In this document: in pieces, positions 23,388-35,217 of the stretch
Position numbering within the stretch: position 1 is the first letter of the stretch
Layout: every line of letters starts with the position of its first letter
Assembly (NCBI GenBank): GCA_036873135.1
Contig: JAPTYO010000017.1
Span: 5,766,001-5,830,000, forward strand
Direction: 5' to 3'
DNA: 64,000 bases
Source of the DNA: Clarkia xantiana subsp. parviflora
Lineage: Eukaryota; Streptophyta; Magnoliopsida; Myrtales; Onagraceae
Notes under the pieces: generated by a model
Seen by the model: the letters and a program-made list of their open reading frames with translations, nothing else
Databases searched by the model: none
What the model was told of the DNA's origin: nothing
Translations under genes and position numbers: made by a program

Positions 23388-23850
23388 GAATTGTCATCTA
23401 ACAAGAGGACTTCTGCCGTATAGAGTGAACCCTAAACAGGAATTCGTAATATGGGATTGTCATCTAACAAGAGGACATTCGCCATGAAGGGTGAACCTTA
23501 AACAAGAGTTCGTAATATGGGATTGTCATCTAACAAGAGGACATTCGCCATGAAGAGTGAACCCTAACCAGGAATTCGTAATATGGGATTGTCATCTAAC
23601 AAGAGGACATTCGCCATGAAGAGTAAACCCTAACCAGGAATTCGTAATATGGGATTGTCATCTAACAAGAGGACATTCGCCATGAAGAGTGAACCCTAAC
23701 CAGGAATTCGTACTATGGGATTGTCATCTAACAAGAGGACATTCGCCATGAAGAGTGAACCCTAACCAGGAATTCGTAATATGGGATTGTCATCTAACAA
23801 GAGGACATTCGCCATGAAGAGTGAACCCTAACCAGGAATTCACACTTGTT
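23388..23850. repeat. Tandem array, 66-bp unit, about 7 copies
   Basis: The unit contains ATATGGGATTGTCATCTAAC, AAGAGGACATTCGCCATGAA and GAGTGAACCCTAACCAGGAA. The central copies are nearly identical and the edges are diverged. The array lies between the pol stop and the 3' LTR of B, the hypervariable region of Tat elements. Confidence 0.92.
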
Positions 23851-24318
23851 GTAGCGTGGGGTCATTGCCTAACAAGAGAACTTCCGCCACTTATGGGGTG
23901 ATCAGTACGGTATTGTATTTGCCCATCCTGTACTGAATCCAGGGAATGGCTATGAACATGAGGATTTGCATCTAAGCAGAGATGTCACAGCATGTCATTT
24001 TCTAGAAGTAAACATGGGGTTTGTCTTTATAAAGAGGATACCTCAACATGCCGCTTTTGATAGTAGGTCTTGGTGTTAATCCAAGATATTGCTTGTAGTT
24101 GACGCATTTAGCATAATTGTCATTTTGATAATAGACCTTGATGTTATTCCAAGGAATCGCTTGTAGATGACCCTTCTTGAATAGTCGTCATTTTGATGGT
24201 TAATCCGCTGGTTGTCATTGCGGCATATAAGTTGATTGTGCACATAGTAGATGCGTTATGGAAATAAGAGCAAAAGGGCTTGATACAACAGCTCCTTTTG
24301 TGATAGAAGATTATCCTT

Positions 24319-27300
24319 TCATCCGTTGAATTTATTCAAGTGTCCTCCACTAAATGTATTTGTAGAGGCATTGCCATTTGCATCTTCAAGGCGATATGCG
24401 TTGATATACGGGATGGATATGACCTTGTAAGGGCCTTCCCATTTTGGAGACATCTTGTTGATTTGATCGAGATGTTAGAACTCATTCCTTCTCCACACCA
24501 TTTCTCCGACATAGAATTGTCTTTCTTTCACCTTCCTGTTGTAATATCTTGCGGTTATCAAACGCATGCGTGCCTGATTATGCTCGGAGTTACGCCTTTT
24601 TTCTTCAGCCAAGTCTATGTCTAGACGCATGTCTACTTCGTTGGCTTGAGCGTTGAAATGGGTTGTGCGGTAGGATGAGACAGCAATTTCGATGGGAGTG
24701 ACTGCTTCCGTTCCATACACCAGACTGAATGGTGTTTCTCCAGTTGACTCCTTTGGAGTTGTTCGAAGTGCCCACAGTACACTGCTAAGCTCTTCTGCCC
24801 ATCCTCCTTTTAATGCGTGCACTCTTTTCTTGAGACCGTCTAGGACGGTCTTGTTGGCGGCTTCGACTTGTCCGTTTGTTTGAGCATGGCGGACTGATGC
24901 GAAACGGTGGTTAATGTTGAGTCTTTCGCAAAATTTTTGAAGCCTTGAGCTCTTGAATTGTGGTCCGTTGTCGCTGATTAGCACCTTCGGAACTCCATAT
25001 CGTGCGATGATGTGATTTCGGATGAAATCCATTATTTGTGCATCGGTTGTTTGTGCCAATGCCTTTGCCTCGATCCACTTTGAAAAGTAATCGATTGCGA
25101 CGACAATGTACTTGGTTTGGCCTTTTGATTTTGGAAGTGGACCCACCAAATCGATCCCCCATTGTGCGAATGGCCAGGAGCTTGCAATTGGGCTTAGCTC
25201 GGCAGCTGGTGCCGTGATACTTCTTGAATAAAGTTGGCAAGATTCGCATTCTGTGACCAAGTGCGTAGCTTGGTTCTTCATGGTTGGCCAATAGTATCCC
25301 AAGCTCAATGTCTAGCGTATTAGAGATCTCGCACCTTCATGGCAGGCTGCTTGGCCTTTATGCAAATCTTCTAACACTTTCTGGCCTTCCCGAAAGGTGA
25401 TGCACCTTAGGTATAGGGTTGAAAATCCTTTCTTGTAAAGCTCGTCATCTATCAACGCGTAATTGACGGCTTGTCTCTGGATATTTTGGGCTTTAAATTT
25501 GTCTTCGGGGAGCTTGTGGTCTTTGAGATATGCCAATATTGGAGTCCTCCAATCTGGATCTGGATTGATGCACAAGACTTCGAATTTGTCAATTACTGAC
25601 AAGATTCTGTTTTCCACGAAATGCGTTTCTTTGCCTTGTTCATTGCCTTGTGCGAATTTGCTCAAGGCATCAGCTTCTTGATTTTCTTCTCTAGGCACTG
25701 CGATGATGTCGAAGGTATCGAAGCTTGTGATGAGGTCTTTTGCTTGCCCCAAGTATTTTTGCATATTTTCTGACTTTGCCGCGTACTCGCCTTTGACTTG
25801 ATTGACGACTAACTGCGAATCGCACTTTACGTTTGGTGTTTAACTCCAACACCTTTTGCAATTCTTAAGCCAGTTATCAATGCTTCGTACTCCGCCTCGT
25901 TGTTTGTTGCTCTAAATGTTAAGTTTAGAGCATACTTCAACGGATTAGATCCATCGAGAGGTATTAGGAGGAATCCGGCACCTGATCCTCCTACGTTTGA
26001 AGATCCGTCGCTGTACATTTGCCATACTTCGGTATGTTCTTCAATTTGTTGAGGTCCAACTTGGGCACCTGTGTCGGGTGTTATCCCGGTGAATTCTGCG
26101 ATGAAGTATGCCAATGCTTGCCCCTTGATCGTCGTTCGAGGAGCAAAGTGAATGCGGAATTCACTTAACTCTACCGACCACTTTGTTAGCTTTCCTGACA
26201 TGTTTGGCTTTGACAGGATGTGCTTCAGGGGTTGGTCTGTTAAGACTGTTACTTCGTGTGCGTGGAAGTATGGCCTCAGTTTCCTTGCTGCTATTTTAAG
26301 CGCGTACAGGTATTTCTCGATTGGCATGTAGTTTACCTCGTACTTTGCGAGTATCTTGCTTACGTAGTAGACTGGGAGCTGGGTAGTCCCTTTTTGTTTG
26401 ACAAGGACTGAGCTAACTGCTGTGTTGCTCACTAATATGTACAGGAAGAGGGGCTCGCCTTGTATCGAATTTGCCAATGCTGGCAATGTGCGCAGGTGTT
26501 GTTTTAATTGCTGAAAGGCCTCTTTGCATACTGGTGTCCATTCAAACTTCTTGTTTGCACGCAAGACTTCAAAGAAAGGGAGTGCATTGTCGCCTATCCT
26601 GGCAAGGAATCTGTTTAAGGCTGCTAGGCGGCCATTCAGTTGTTGGACTTCCTTATGTTTCCTTGGGGATTCCATTTCTTCAATTGCCCTCACCTTTTCT
26701 GGGTTAGCCTCTATCCCCCTCTGGCTCACCATGAATCCCAGGATTTTTCCTGATTGTACGCCGAAAGCGCATTTTGTTGGATATAGGCGGACTTCATATT
26801 GACGCTTTCTTTTGAAGATTGCTCGCAGGTCGTCAACATGGTTGCGCCTTTTGGTTGACTTCACGACCATGTCATCTACGTATGCCTCCATTTTCGTTCC
26901 GATTAAATCGCCAAAGATGGTATTGACCATTCGCTGGTATGTTGCTCCCGCATTGATCAGGCCGAATGGCATCACCGTGTAGTTATATATTTCGCTATCT
27001 GCATAAAATGCAGTGTGCGGTGCGTTGTCTTTGAACATCGGGATATGGTTGTATCCTGAGTATGCATCCATTACGGACATTAATTCATGGCCGGCGGTGG
27101 CATCGACTAGTTGGTCGATTCTTGGGAGAGGATATGAATCCTTGGGGCATGCATTGTTGAGATCTCTGTAATCGATGCGCATTCTTAACTTGCCACTTGA
27201 TTTAGGTACCAACACTGGGTTTGCCACCCATGTTTGGTATCTTGATTCTTCAATGAATCCTGCGCCAAGCAGGTTTCCCACTTCTTCTGTGATTGCCAGC

Positions 27301-28277
27301 TTCTTGTTGCCCCCGAGGTGTCGAAGTTTCTGGGCTATTGCTCGAGTTCTCGGTTTGATGTTGAGCTTATGGGAAATGACGTCTGGGCTTATTCCAGGCA
27401 TGTCGCTTGGTGACCATGCGAATAGCTCTTTGTACTCTTTGAGGAGTGCTGTGATTTCTATCACTTCATCTTCTGACAGGGATGCTCCTATTTGGACCAT
27501 TCTGTCTGGCTCTTCGATCTTTATTTGTTTTAACTCTTCTACTGGGGCCGGTCGGGCACGACCTTCTCTTGGATCATCATCAATGATGGGCATGTCATCC
27601 TTGTCTGGCTTGACGTTATTTTGGATTGCCACATTGTAACAATCCTTTGATAATAGTTGGTCTCCTCAGACTTCACCGATTCCGGCTGCAGTTGGGAATT
27701 TGATCTTCTGGTGTGCCGTGGATGGCACCATTCCCCACGCATTCATGGTTGCGTATCCTAAGATACCATTGTATGCGTCAAGTTTTTGTACTACCACAAA
27801 TGGTACTGCAATTTGGAGACGTGAGTTGCCTTCTCCCAGTATAACTGGCAGTGTTATGGATCCCAATGGGTGACTTGCATCTTCCATGAATCCCACTAAG
27901 GGTGAATTCATTATGTTGACATCCTTCTTTCTCCCCAGAGCTAGGATGACGTCTTTTGTGATGATGTTGGGCGAACTTCCTCCATCGACCAAGATACGCT
28001 TGATGTCCATGCCGTCGATTGTCATGGTTATGACTAATGCGTCATTATGCGGAAATGTTATGTGCGTCTTGTCTTCTGAAGAAATGCCAATGGTGTCTTC
28101 TAGGATAACGTCTCCTTGCTGACTGCCTCTGGGCTCATGGATCATCAGGGAAGCGTATATTTCTCTTTCGTATGATGTTTCGCCTCCTGCTCCAAAGCCT
28201 CCATGTATCACGTGGATGCTTGGAAATTTTGGGCCGTGCTGTGCGGATGGCATACTGCTTGCTGGCACGGGAGACAT
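24319..28277 (-). pseudogene. Tat-lineage pol of element B (PR, RT, RNase H, aRNase H, integrase)
   Basis: The frame opens at ATG 28277. The first motif is HVIHGGFGAGGE, then protease ILVDGGSSPNII. RT has IDYRDLNNACPKDSYPLPRID and the catalytic YVDD. The gypsy RNase H ends GQALAYFIAEF, with Tyr where Asp is usual (compare GQALADFIAEF in C). The second RNase H starts MYSDGSSNVGGSGAG and includes CDSQLVVNQ and EADALSKF. Integrase has H-H-C-C (LHKGQAACHEG, CESCQ) and IDLVGP, ISDNGPQF, NGQVEAANK. Lesions are TGA at 27666-27668, a one-base frame loss near 25835-25845, TAG at 25312-25314, and TAA at 24475-24477; the frame then reaches TGA at 24319. It would encode the replication enzymes but is broken. 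Gag is missing. Confidence 0.95.
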
Positions 28278-28387
28278 TATGGACCTTTTAAGACGTCTAA
28301 AGTGCTTCCTGGTTTTGATGGATTGGCCTTAGTGAGAGTGTTGTGATCACTCGTCATGACTTTGCGATATGGTAGCTTCTTGTTCGA

Positions 28388-28406
28388 ATCACGTAGACGG
28401 CGCCAA
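28388..28406 (-). other. Primer binding site of element B
   Basis: On minus, TTGGCGCCGTCTACGTG follows the LTR end. It is a TGGCGCC-type site common in plant gypsy elements; the tRNA is not assigned. Confidence 0.6.
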
Positions 28407-29190
28407 TGTTGCGTCCTGGATGAACTGGGTCGTGGGGACGCGTCTGTTTGTATGGTTGAGCGGGTTTTCGGGCTGTAACCCTTCGTCTGAAAGAGGTTTG
28501 TGCCACTGACGAGTGTTCGGTTGAGTCTCAGAAAGTCTGTGTCCCAAAAGGGCGGTTGTGTCTCAGGAAGCGTCTGAGTCTCAAAAGGCGGTGGTCTGTG
28601 CACAAGTTCGGACGTCTGGGGCGCCGATTCCTGCAGAAAGGGCCGATGCTAGCACGGAGAGGGGGGGTGGTGCTAGCGGAGCCCTCTCCGAATCTTAAGT
28701 CACTATAGGGCTAAAAGGGTCATTCTAGAGAGAGAAAATATTTCTATAGAGAAGTCAGAGCTCAAAATACCAAAGTTGGGCAAATGAGAGGATGTGTGAA
28801 AATGGGTGGCCAAGGCCTCCTATTTATAGGCTTCCTTGGGACCGGACCCGGTTTTAAAGCGGTTTGATGACGGTTCAAAAGCAAGCGGTAACCGTCATCC
28901 ATATTGGCAATGCGCGAACTCGACTTCTCTACACGTAACGGTAATCGCGAAAACGGTAATCGCACAGTACCCGTAATGCAATCCGGACCTCGTCGAATTT
29001 GGGCAATTCGGCGAGGTCCGGATTGCCGCCCAATCCGGACGTCCGGATTGCAAGCAACCCGGACGCGCGTAAATACGCTTCCGGACGTTTTGACCCTCTG
29101 GGAGACGTTTTTCGAGTTGTGATGTGATTTTGGGCGTGTTTACGAGGCCCGAAACATAAGTACGAACCCGAATTGGACACATATCTATCA
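28407..29190 (-). repeat. 5' LTR of element B (784 bp)
   Basis: This is a direct repeat of 10095-10892, about 98 percent alike by eye outside the GGAC-rich segment. A TATAAATA box lies on minus near 28820. The PBS begins directly at its left edge. Confidence 0.92.
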
Positions 29191-29195
29191 AAGGG

Positions 29196-29639
29196 TACCT
29201 GAAAAGTGAATGAAAAATCAGTGTAGAGAATATGAGAAATCATGCATGATTTTTTTGAAAACTCTAATATCATTCATTTCATAATTTTGATTATTTTTTT
29301 GAAAAGGAATCAAAATTCATGATCAAATGTGTTTTGCGCCATCATGGAGTTTACTGAGTTTGCTGAGTGCATTATCTGGCATGAACGCAGGACAAATGCT
29401 CAAAACAAAGTTGTTTCAAAAATGTTTTAACGTCCTTTGTTTAAACTCGAATAGTAGCACTCAACTGCACAGTTAAACTATTTTCTCAAAAAAGAATCAA
29501 AACTCCCTTTTTAAATGCTCGCTCATGCGAATGTTGAAATGACGATCTTGCCAAAAAAAGTGCAATACACCTTAGATAAAAACGAATGACACTTTGAGTT
29601 TTTTTTTTAAATGCTCATGCATGCTTGAAAGTTAAAATT
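29196..29639 (-). other. Element A interior next to B, AT-rich, nothing coding seen
   Basis: It begins directly after the right AAGGG duplication copy of element B. No open frame with recognisable content is present. Confidence 0.5.
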
Positions 29640-31560
29640 CTACTGTTAAGAAAGTTACAACTTACAACATATTACCTGAATGACGCATATGAAATGCATT
29701 TTTGAAAGTTAAAATTCTATTCTAAGAAATTCACAACTTACAACAGTTTACCTGAATAATGCATATGAAATGCATATTTTGAAATGAAAATTTCGAGTGG
29801 ATTTTTTTAAAGTAATGCAATTGAGATGCATGTGTGAATTTGAAAGCTCTATAGCTAAAAAAAAACTCACAATTTACTTGAAATGTTTTGTTATATAAAA
29901 AAAATGCATATTGAATGCACGCTTAAAAAAAATCAGGTAAAAAGGTTTTTTTTGAAAATGATGCATATGTAATTCATGTTTGAATTTAAAAAATTTCTAA
30001 GAGCAAAAAAAAAAGAATTACAAATTTTCCTAATTTTTTTAAAAAATGATGCACATTGAATGCATTAACAAAATTTTACAACTTACATGAAAAGTTGATT
30101 TCAAAAAAATAATGCGTATGAAACACATGCTTGAAATAAAACATTCTGGTAAGTAGTTTTGAAAACAACACATGGAATACATGTTTGAAACTAAAAGTTC
30201 TACGACTAAGAATGTGTACAATCTATCAACATATTATTTTTCCTAAAACAATGCACATGCGATGCACATGAGATGCATACTTGAGATGAAAGTTCTACAG
30301 TCAAGATAATTTACAAGTTATCTAAAAAGATTTTTTTGTTTTGTTTTTTTTTTTTTAATGAGGAAAAAAAACAATGCATCTTGGTTGCTCAAAATTAAGA
30401 ATCAGGCGAAAAGTTTTTTTTTTTTTTTTTAAGGATGCATATGAGATGCACAAAAATAAATACAAGATGCAAACTTAAAAATAAAAGTACTACAACTGAG
30501 AAAAATTACAGTTTACCTGAAAGTTTTTTTTCTCGAAAATAATGCATATGACATGCACGTTTTTTTATTAAAAATTCAGATAAAATATATAGTTTTTTTT
30601 TTTAACCAAAGAGCCCTAAAACTAAGAGAGCTTACGGTTTATCTAAAAAGTTTTTTTTTAAATTAATGCATATTGGATGCATTATTAAAAATAAAACAAT
30701 TCAGTTAATTTTTTTTTAAAATGATGCATATGGAATGCACGTTCAAATTAGAAGCTCTAATAGCTAAAGAGGAATCACAATTTTCCTAACATTTTTTTTT
30801 TAGCAACGCGTCTACAATGTACTAACCAAAATTACAACTTACCTGAAAAGTTTTTTTTCAAAAATAATGCGTACAAAACACATGTTAACTAAAAATTCAG
30901 GTAAGAGGTTTTTTTAGAAAAAAAAATGCATATGAAATGCATGTTCGAAAGGAAGCTCTAATAGCTAAAGAAATTGATTTTTCTGAAATGTTTTTTTTTT
31001 AAGTAATGTATACGTAACGCAATAACAAAAATTACAACTTACCTGAGAGTTTTTTTTTTTAAATAATGCGCATGAGACGCATATTTAGAATAAAAATTTA
31101 GGTTAGGGTTTAAAAAAAAACAATGCATCTGAAACACATGTTTAGAAATAAAAATCCACACTTAAGGGATTAACTACTTAGCTAAAAATGCTTTTTGGTT
31201 TTTTTTTTTTTTTTTTTCTGAAAGTAACATATACAAAATGCATTTTAAAATTAGAAGCTCTAATAGCTAAAAGGGAGTTAAATTTCTCATGAAGATTTTT
31301 TTGAAAATAATGCGCGAATGATGCGTTAATTATGAATTACAACTTACCTGGTTTTTTTTTTTATAATGCGCATGAAACACATATTTTAGAACAAAATTTA
31401 GGTAAGAGTCTTTTTTTTTAAAACCGTGCATAAGGAACGTACGTTTGAAATGAGAGTTCTACCTAAGAGACATGCTGCAAATATGATTTTTTTTTAGATG
31501 CGATGGGATGCATGCTTAGAAATAAAAGTTACGCAGTTAGAAATAAAAATTTACAGTTAT
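29640..31560 (-). repeat. AT-rich tandem array with ATGCATATGAAATGCATG core, about 95-bp units
   Basis: Around 20 irregular units of roughly 80-110 bp occur. Each has a poly-T run, a palindrome-rich core such as AATGCATATGAAATGCATG, and ACTTACCTGAAA. It forms most of the leader behind the 5' LTR and primer site of A. No coding frame is seen. The unit boundaries are approximate. Confidence 0.8.
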
Positions 31561-32002
31561 CAGATAACTTACAACAAAAAACACGGATAAACACGACATG
31601 TTAGGGGGGTAAAAAATGTGTGGCTTTGCTCTACAAGGTAGGTTCCACTGATAGGTTCCCGACAAGGTGGTTTGGCCTCACCCCATCATAGGGATCATAG
31701 GACCTTCACAAGCGAGTGGAGTTGTTCTGATTCGTTCCGGCGGCTCGGCCGCGCGGTCGTACCCTTACTAACTCTCCAGGGTTCCTAGTTGCCCTGGGTT
31801 TTAGGCATTTTGGATATTACACTAAAGTGGTGTGTGCGGATTCAAACAATGCCACAAAAAAAAGAAAAGAATTAGTTTAAATTCTACACTTTGTACCTGT
31901 AAAAAAAAAAAAAGTTAGATTAATCAAGAGAAAAGAATTAGATTAAATAAAAAAAAAAACATGGCAAATACGCGAATATAATGAGCCCGAACCCTCTAAA
32001 AC
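31561..32002 (-). other. Leader of element A adjoining the PBS
   Basis: This is unique sequence with a GC-rich patch (TTCCGGCGGCTCGGCCGCGCGG, given as two overlapping parts TTCCGGCGGCTCGG and GGCCGCGCGG, near 31735-31760) between the array and the PBS. No open reading frame of note is present. It presumably holds the 5' untranslated region and packaging signals. Confidence 0.45.
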
Positions 32003-32021
32003 GTCCCCAGCAGAGTCGCCA
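32003..32021 (-). other. Primer binding site of element A
   Basis: On the minus strand TGGCGACTCTGCTGGGGAC lies three bases after the 5' LTR end. I recall this as the tRNA-Arg-type site of Ogre/Tat gypsy elements; the assignment is from memory. Confidence 0.7.
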
Positions 32022-32024
32022 AAT

Positions 32025-33519
32025 TGTCAGACCTAAAATCTGACCTACGACGATAACGTTTTAAAAACGTGGATTTTGAAAGAGTCGCCACTAGTTAATT
32101 AAGACTAACTAGAATCCTAAATTACCTAAACGAATAGCGAACTAAACACCTAGGTATAAAATCGGTCCACGATCAGAAATTCGAGTTCGGGGGTTCTATT
32201 ACGAATTAGAAATATAATTTTCAACTACGCTCTTTCGGTGCTGAGTTCACTTAATTGCCAATTTTAAAACTTAAATATGCATCACGTCGAATTAATCTGA
32301 TGATATCTAAATTAAACAAATTTTCATGAGCAAATCATCATTAACGACAAGTCTAAGCCTAAAAACCTAATAAGTATCCAAAGCTCCTAATTAAAATAAA
32401 AATCCAAATAAAACCAAGACATGCTCAAAATTACGATGTAAATTAATAATTACATGTCCTACACATATATACATATACATACAATTAAACATGTTATCTA
32501 ATTATTCTACATTTAAACTATCTAATTAACATGTTATAATTATAACAATAAATAACAATAATAATAATAAAATATAATAATATTAATTAATGAAAAATGG
32601 AAAAAAAAAAAAAACAGCAGACACCGGCGTGAAAAATACCTGCAGGGACGGCAACAGGCGGTGGGACGAGCTCCGGCGCGGCAGCAGCTCAGGCGTGTCG
32701 GAGCTCCGGCAGACCAGCAGGGAAGGACGACGGCGGACCTGGTAGTCGAGGGGCAACGAGGAGCGAACGGGATGACTGGAGTCGGATTCGAGATCTGGCT
32801 CCCGTCGGACCTGGGCTGAGGGCAGCGGACGTGGCTCCGGTAGTCACGGTGAGGCCGAGATCTGGACGGAGCACCGGGCTGGACAGGGAGGCCGACGTCG
32901 ACGAGCAGGGGCGGCCGGTGGTGGTGGAATGAGGCGACGCATAGTCGGAGTGGACGGTGGTGGCCCGACGAGGCCGTGGCGAGCGAGGGCGCGGCGGGGC
33001 TGGCTGGCCGAGGTGACCAGAGGGAGGAGCTGTAGCAGACGGAAAAAAAAAAAGGGCACTAGAAGACAAAAATCGCACAGAACCCGAAAATAATGTATTA
33101 TTGCTTATTTTTTGTGTTTTTCTGTGTCCTTTACAATGTAAACCTAGACCCTATTTATACTAAAAACCTAGTCTAGATTACAGATAAAATTTAAATAAAA
33201 ATGCTAACAGATAATTATTCTAGAGAATATTCCTAAGGATATATATCTTTACAGATAATTATTTCTTGAATAAAAAAATAATATCTGGAGATAAATATCT
33301 TACAGATAATTTTCTAAAAATAAAAAAACTAATTATTATATATATATTTTTAAATATTCCGAAAATATTATATATATTCGAAATAATTTAAAATATATTT
33401 TATAATAATTTCCCTAATGTGCCCTTGATTTTTTTTGGAGACTTTGTGGCTTGACGCGTCCGGAATTTGACGTATCATGTGTAACGTCGTTACGTCCGGG
33501 TCAAAATCGAGTGTTTACA
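32025..33519 (-). repeat. 5' LTR of element A (1495 bp)
   Basis: This is a direct repeat of 4571-6061 with scattered substitutions and short indels, a few percent by eye. The minus-strand TATAAATA at about 33150 is the likely promoter. The PBS follows on the left. Confidence 0.9.
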
Positions 33520-33664
33520 ATATATTAATATAGTAATAATTAAATATCATTACAATGTACATTATAACACATACCAAACAATGTAATCTAACATACATTC
33601 CACAGTACAACACAACCAAACACTGTAATCTAACGTTAAATCAAATAACTCACATTATTTATAA

Positions 33665-34373
33665 GGGTTAAGAACACAATAGGGGGCTGAATGTTTGCCT
33701 ATGTGCCAAAAGGAGTCTGAATTGAAATAACTTATTATTAAGGGCCTGAATTTTGAGTTTTGTGTATAAGTGAGGTCTCTGTCTATTTTTTCTGTTAAAA
33801 GTGACGGAAAGTGGTCACATGCTTGGAGTGACCGAAAATAATTTGAAAACCCGAAAATGCCCTTTGACCAAAATGTGTCCCTCACATGTTTGACCTAAAA
33901 AGACGAAAATACCCTTTAAGCCACCACAGCTCCGGCGACCACTACCACCCGGCTACGGCGACCACCACCCATCTCCGGCGACCACCACCCCAGCTCCGGC
34001 GAACCTAACCTTCCTCCGGCGACCCAAAAAAGCTCCGATCGGAGCTTTTTTGGGTTGCCGGAGGGGGGTTAGGGTCGCCGGAGCTGGGGTGGTGGTCGGT
34101 GGCGGTGGCCGTGGTGGCCTTAAGGGCATAATTAGTGTGCAGGGGTATTTTAGACATTTCACATTTCATTAATTAAACTGATAAATTGTATAATAATTGC
34201 AAAATGGTAATTCTGTCATTTCACGTGGTTCCGTTATATTTAACAGAAAATTTGGACGGAAACTCGATTATCAACAAAACTCAAAATTCAGGCCATTAAT
34301 AATACGTTTTTTCAATTCAGACCTCTTTTGGCAACATGGACAAACATTCAGGCCCTTATTGTGTTCTTAACCC
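33665..34373. mobile_element. Foldback Mutator-like element H1 (709 bp) with 9-bp target duplication
   Basis: The ends are GGGTTAAGAACACAATA and its exact inverse TATTGTGTTCTTAACCC. The flanks are perfect 9-bp copies TATTTATAA (33656-33664 and 34374-34382), the size made by Mutator-superfamily elements. The two arms are imperfect inverted repeats through most of the length and meet at a perfect 32-bp palindrome (34023-34054) around AAAAAAGCTCCGATCGGAGC. There is no transposase, so it is non-autonomous. Confidence 0.88.
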
Positions 34374-34412
34374 TATTTATAATCTCACATTACGTCTACC
34401 CACGTCTACCCG

Positions 34413-34825
34413 TTATGTGCTCATTTTTGCTCTGTTTTCACCCAGAGCAACGGTGGTGGCGGTGATTGAGAGTTTGTCTTGAGGCATGTTCGGTTGGGTT
34501 GCTGAATTCAAAGGGTGCCGAGATTTTGTGCTTCACTGGTAAATATTCGTATTTTTCTCTCTTTGATGATTGATTAGTTCTTTGTTGATTTCTTAGCAGT
34601 TATGATGGTAATTAACAAACATTTGTATAACTGGTTTGTTTATGTATTCACAATTTTAGAAAAATTTATACACTTAAAATTCCTTAACCATAGAATAGTT
34701 TTGTTGAGAAGTGGGCTAAGAGACTGTTAATACTGGCGAATGCATAAAACTATTGTATGATGCGGTTTCTCACTTGTACATACTCATGTCCAATTAATTC
34801 TTGCAAATAATTTATTCTACTAGCC
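34413..34825. other. Unassigned sequence, no gene supported
   Basis: Mixed-composition sequence with a possible donor (CTGGTAAATATT near 34540) but no long frame. It may be host DNA. Confidence 0.3.
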
Positions 34826-35217
34826 AAAAAAGCTCCGATCGGAGCCCAATCGGGGCCGGTGGCTCCGATTTGGGCCCAATCGGAGCCTTGTGGTGGTCGC
34901 CGGAGTACGGTTGGTGGTCGCCGGAGCTGGGTTGGTGGAGTCGTGGTGTCTTCAAGGGCATTTTGGTCTTTTCACTTCAAATATGTGAGGGACACACTTG
35001 ATAGAAGGGCATTTTTGGAAATTTATTTTATTTATGGTCACATGCCAAGCATGTGACCAACTTCCGTTAGTTTTAACAGAAAAAACTAATGGAGACAGCC
35101 ATTATCAACAAAACTGAAATTTCAGACCTCTGTTATTAACTTTTTAAATTTCAGACCTCTCCCGTTAACACGGGTGATAGTTCAGACTTTTCATAGGTTC
35201 TTAAACTAATTTTAACC
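34826..35217. mobile_element. Truncated right half of an H-family foldback element (H2)
   Basis: It starts at the palindromic centre AAAAAAGCTCCGATCGGAGC and continues with CCGGAGCTGGG, CACATGCCAAGCATGTGACC and TTCCGTTAGTTTTAACAG. This is the order seen in the right arms of H1 and the intron element H3. The left arm is missing. Confidence 0.7.

Larger units (their letters stand above)
10095..29190 (-). mobile_element. Ty3/gypsy Tat-lineage element B, minus strand, gag-less, nested in A
   Basis: LTRs at 10095-10892 and 28407-29190 (TGTTGCGTCC ... ATCA on plus) are flanked by perfect AAGGG copies at 10090-10094 and 29191-29195. Orientation follows from the minus-strand PBS (TTGGCGCCGTCTACGTG) beside the right LTR, the purine tract CTTGACTCAGGGG beside the left LTR, and minus-strand pol. 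The order on the minus strand is 5' LTR, PBS, protease-RT-RNase H-aRNase H-integrase (28277 to 24319), tandem repeats, an antisense intron-containing gene, a 19-bp repeat array, purine tract and 3' LTR. Gag is absent: only about 130 bases separate the LTR and the protease frame. Without element C it would be about 10.6 kb. The added second RNase H identifies the Tat lineage (Retand-like). Confidence 0.93.
4571..33519 (-). mobile_element. LTR retrotransposon A, minus strand, non-autonomous, about 9.85 kb before nested insertion
   Basis: Two long direct repeats, 4571-6061 and 32025-33519, begin TGTCAGACC and end GTTTACA on the plus strand. They are flanked by perfect ATATA copies (4566-4570 and 33520-33524). 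Orientation comes from the minus-strand primer site TGGCGACTCTGCTGGGGAC inside the right LTR and a purine tract (AAAGAGGGGCAAAC) inside the left LTR. That primer site resembles the tRNA-Arg type I recall for Ogre/Tat elements. The interior is 29196-32024 plus 6062-10089, and I find no gag or pol domain in it, so it is LARD-like. It carries an AT-rich repeat array behind the 5' LTR and two GC-richer arrays before the 3' LTR. Element B is inserted within it. Confidence 0.9.
3959..34412. mobile_element. Outermost Harbinger-like (Tourist-type) element split by nested insertions
   Basis: GGGGGTGTTTGG starts at 3959 after TTA. TGTAATGT-rich inverted words follow up to 4570 and resume after the LTR element at 33525-33664 and 34382-34411. 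The right end (CTCACATTACGTCTACCC) is a degenerate inverse of the left start and is followed by GTTA. Without its insertions the element would be about 0.8 kb. The left end is typical of plant PIF/Harbinger-like MITEs. The right boundary is inferred from weak similarity. Confidence 0.4.
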
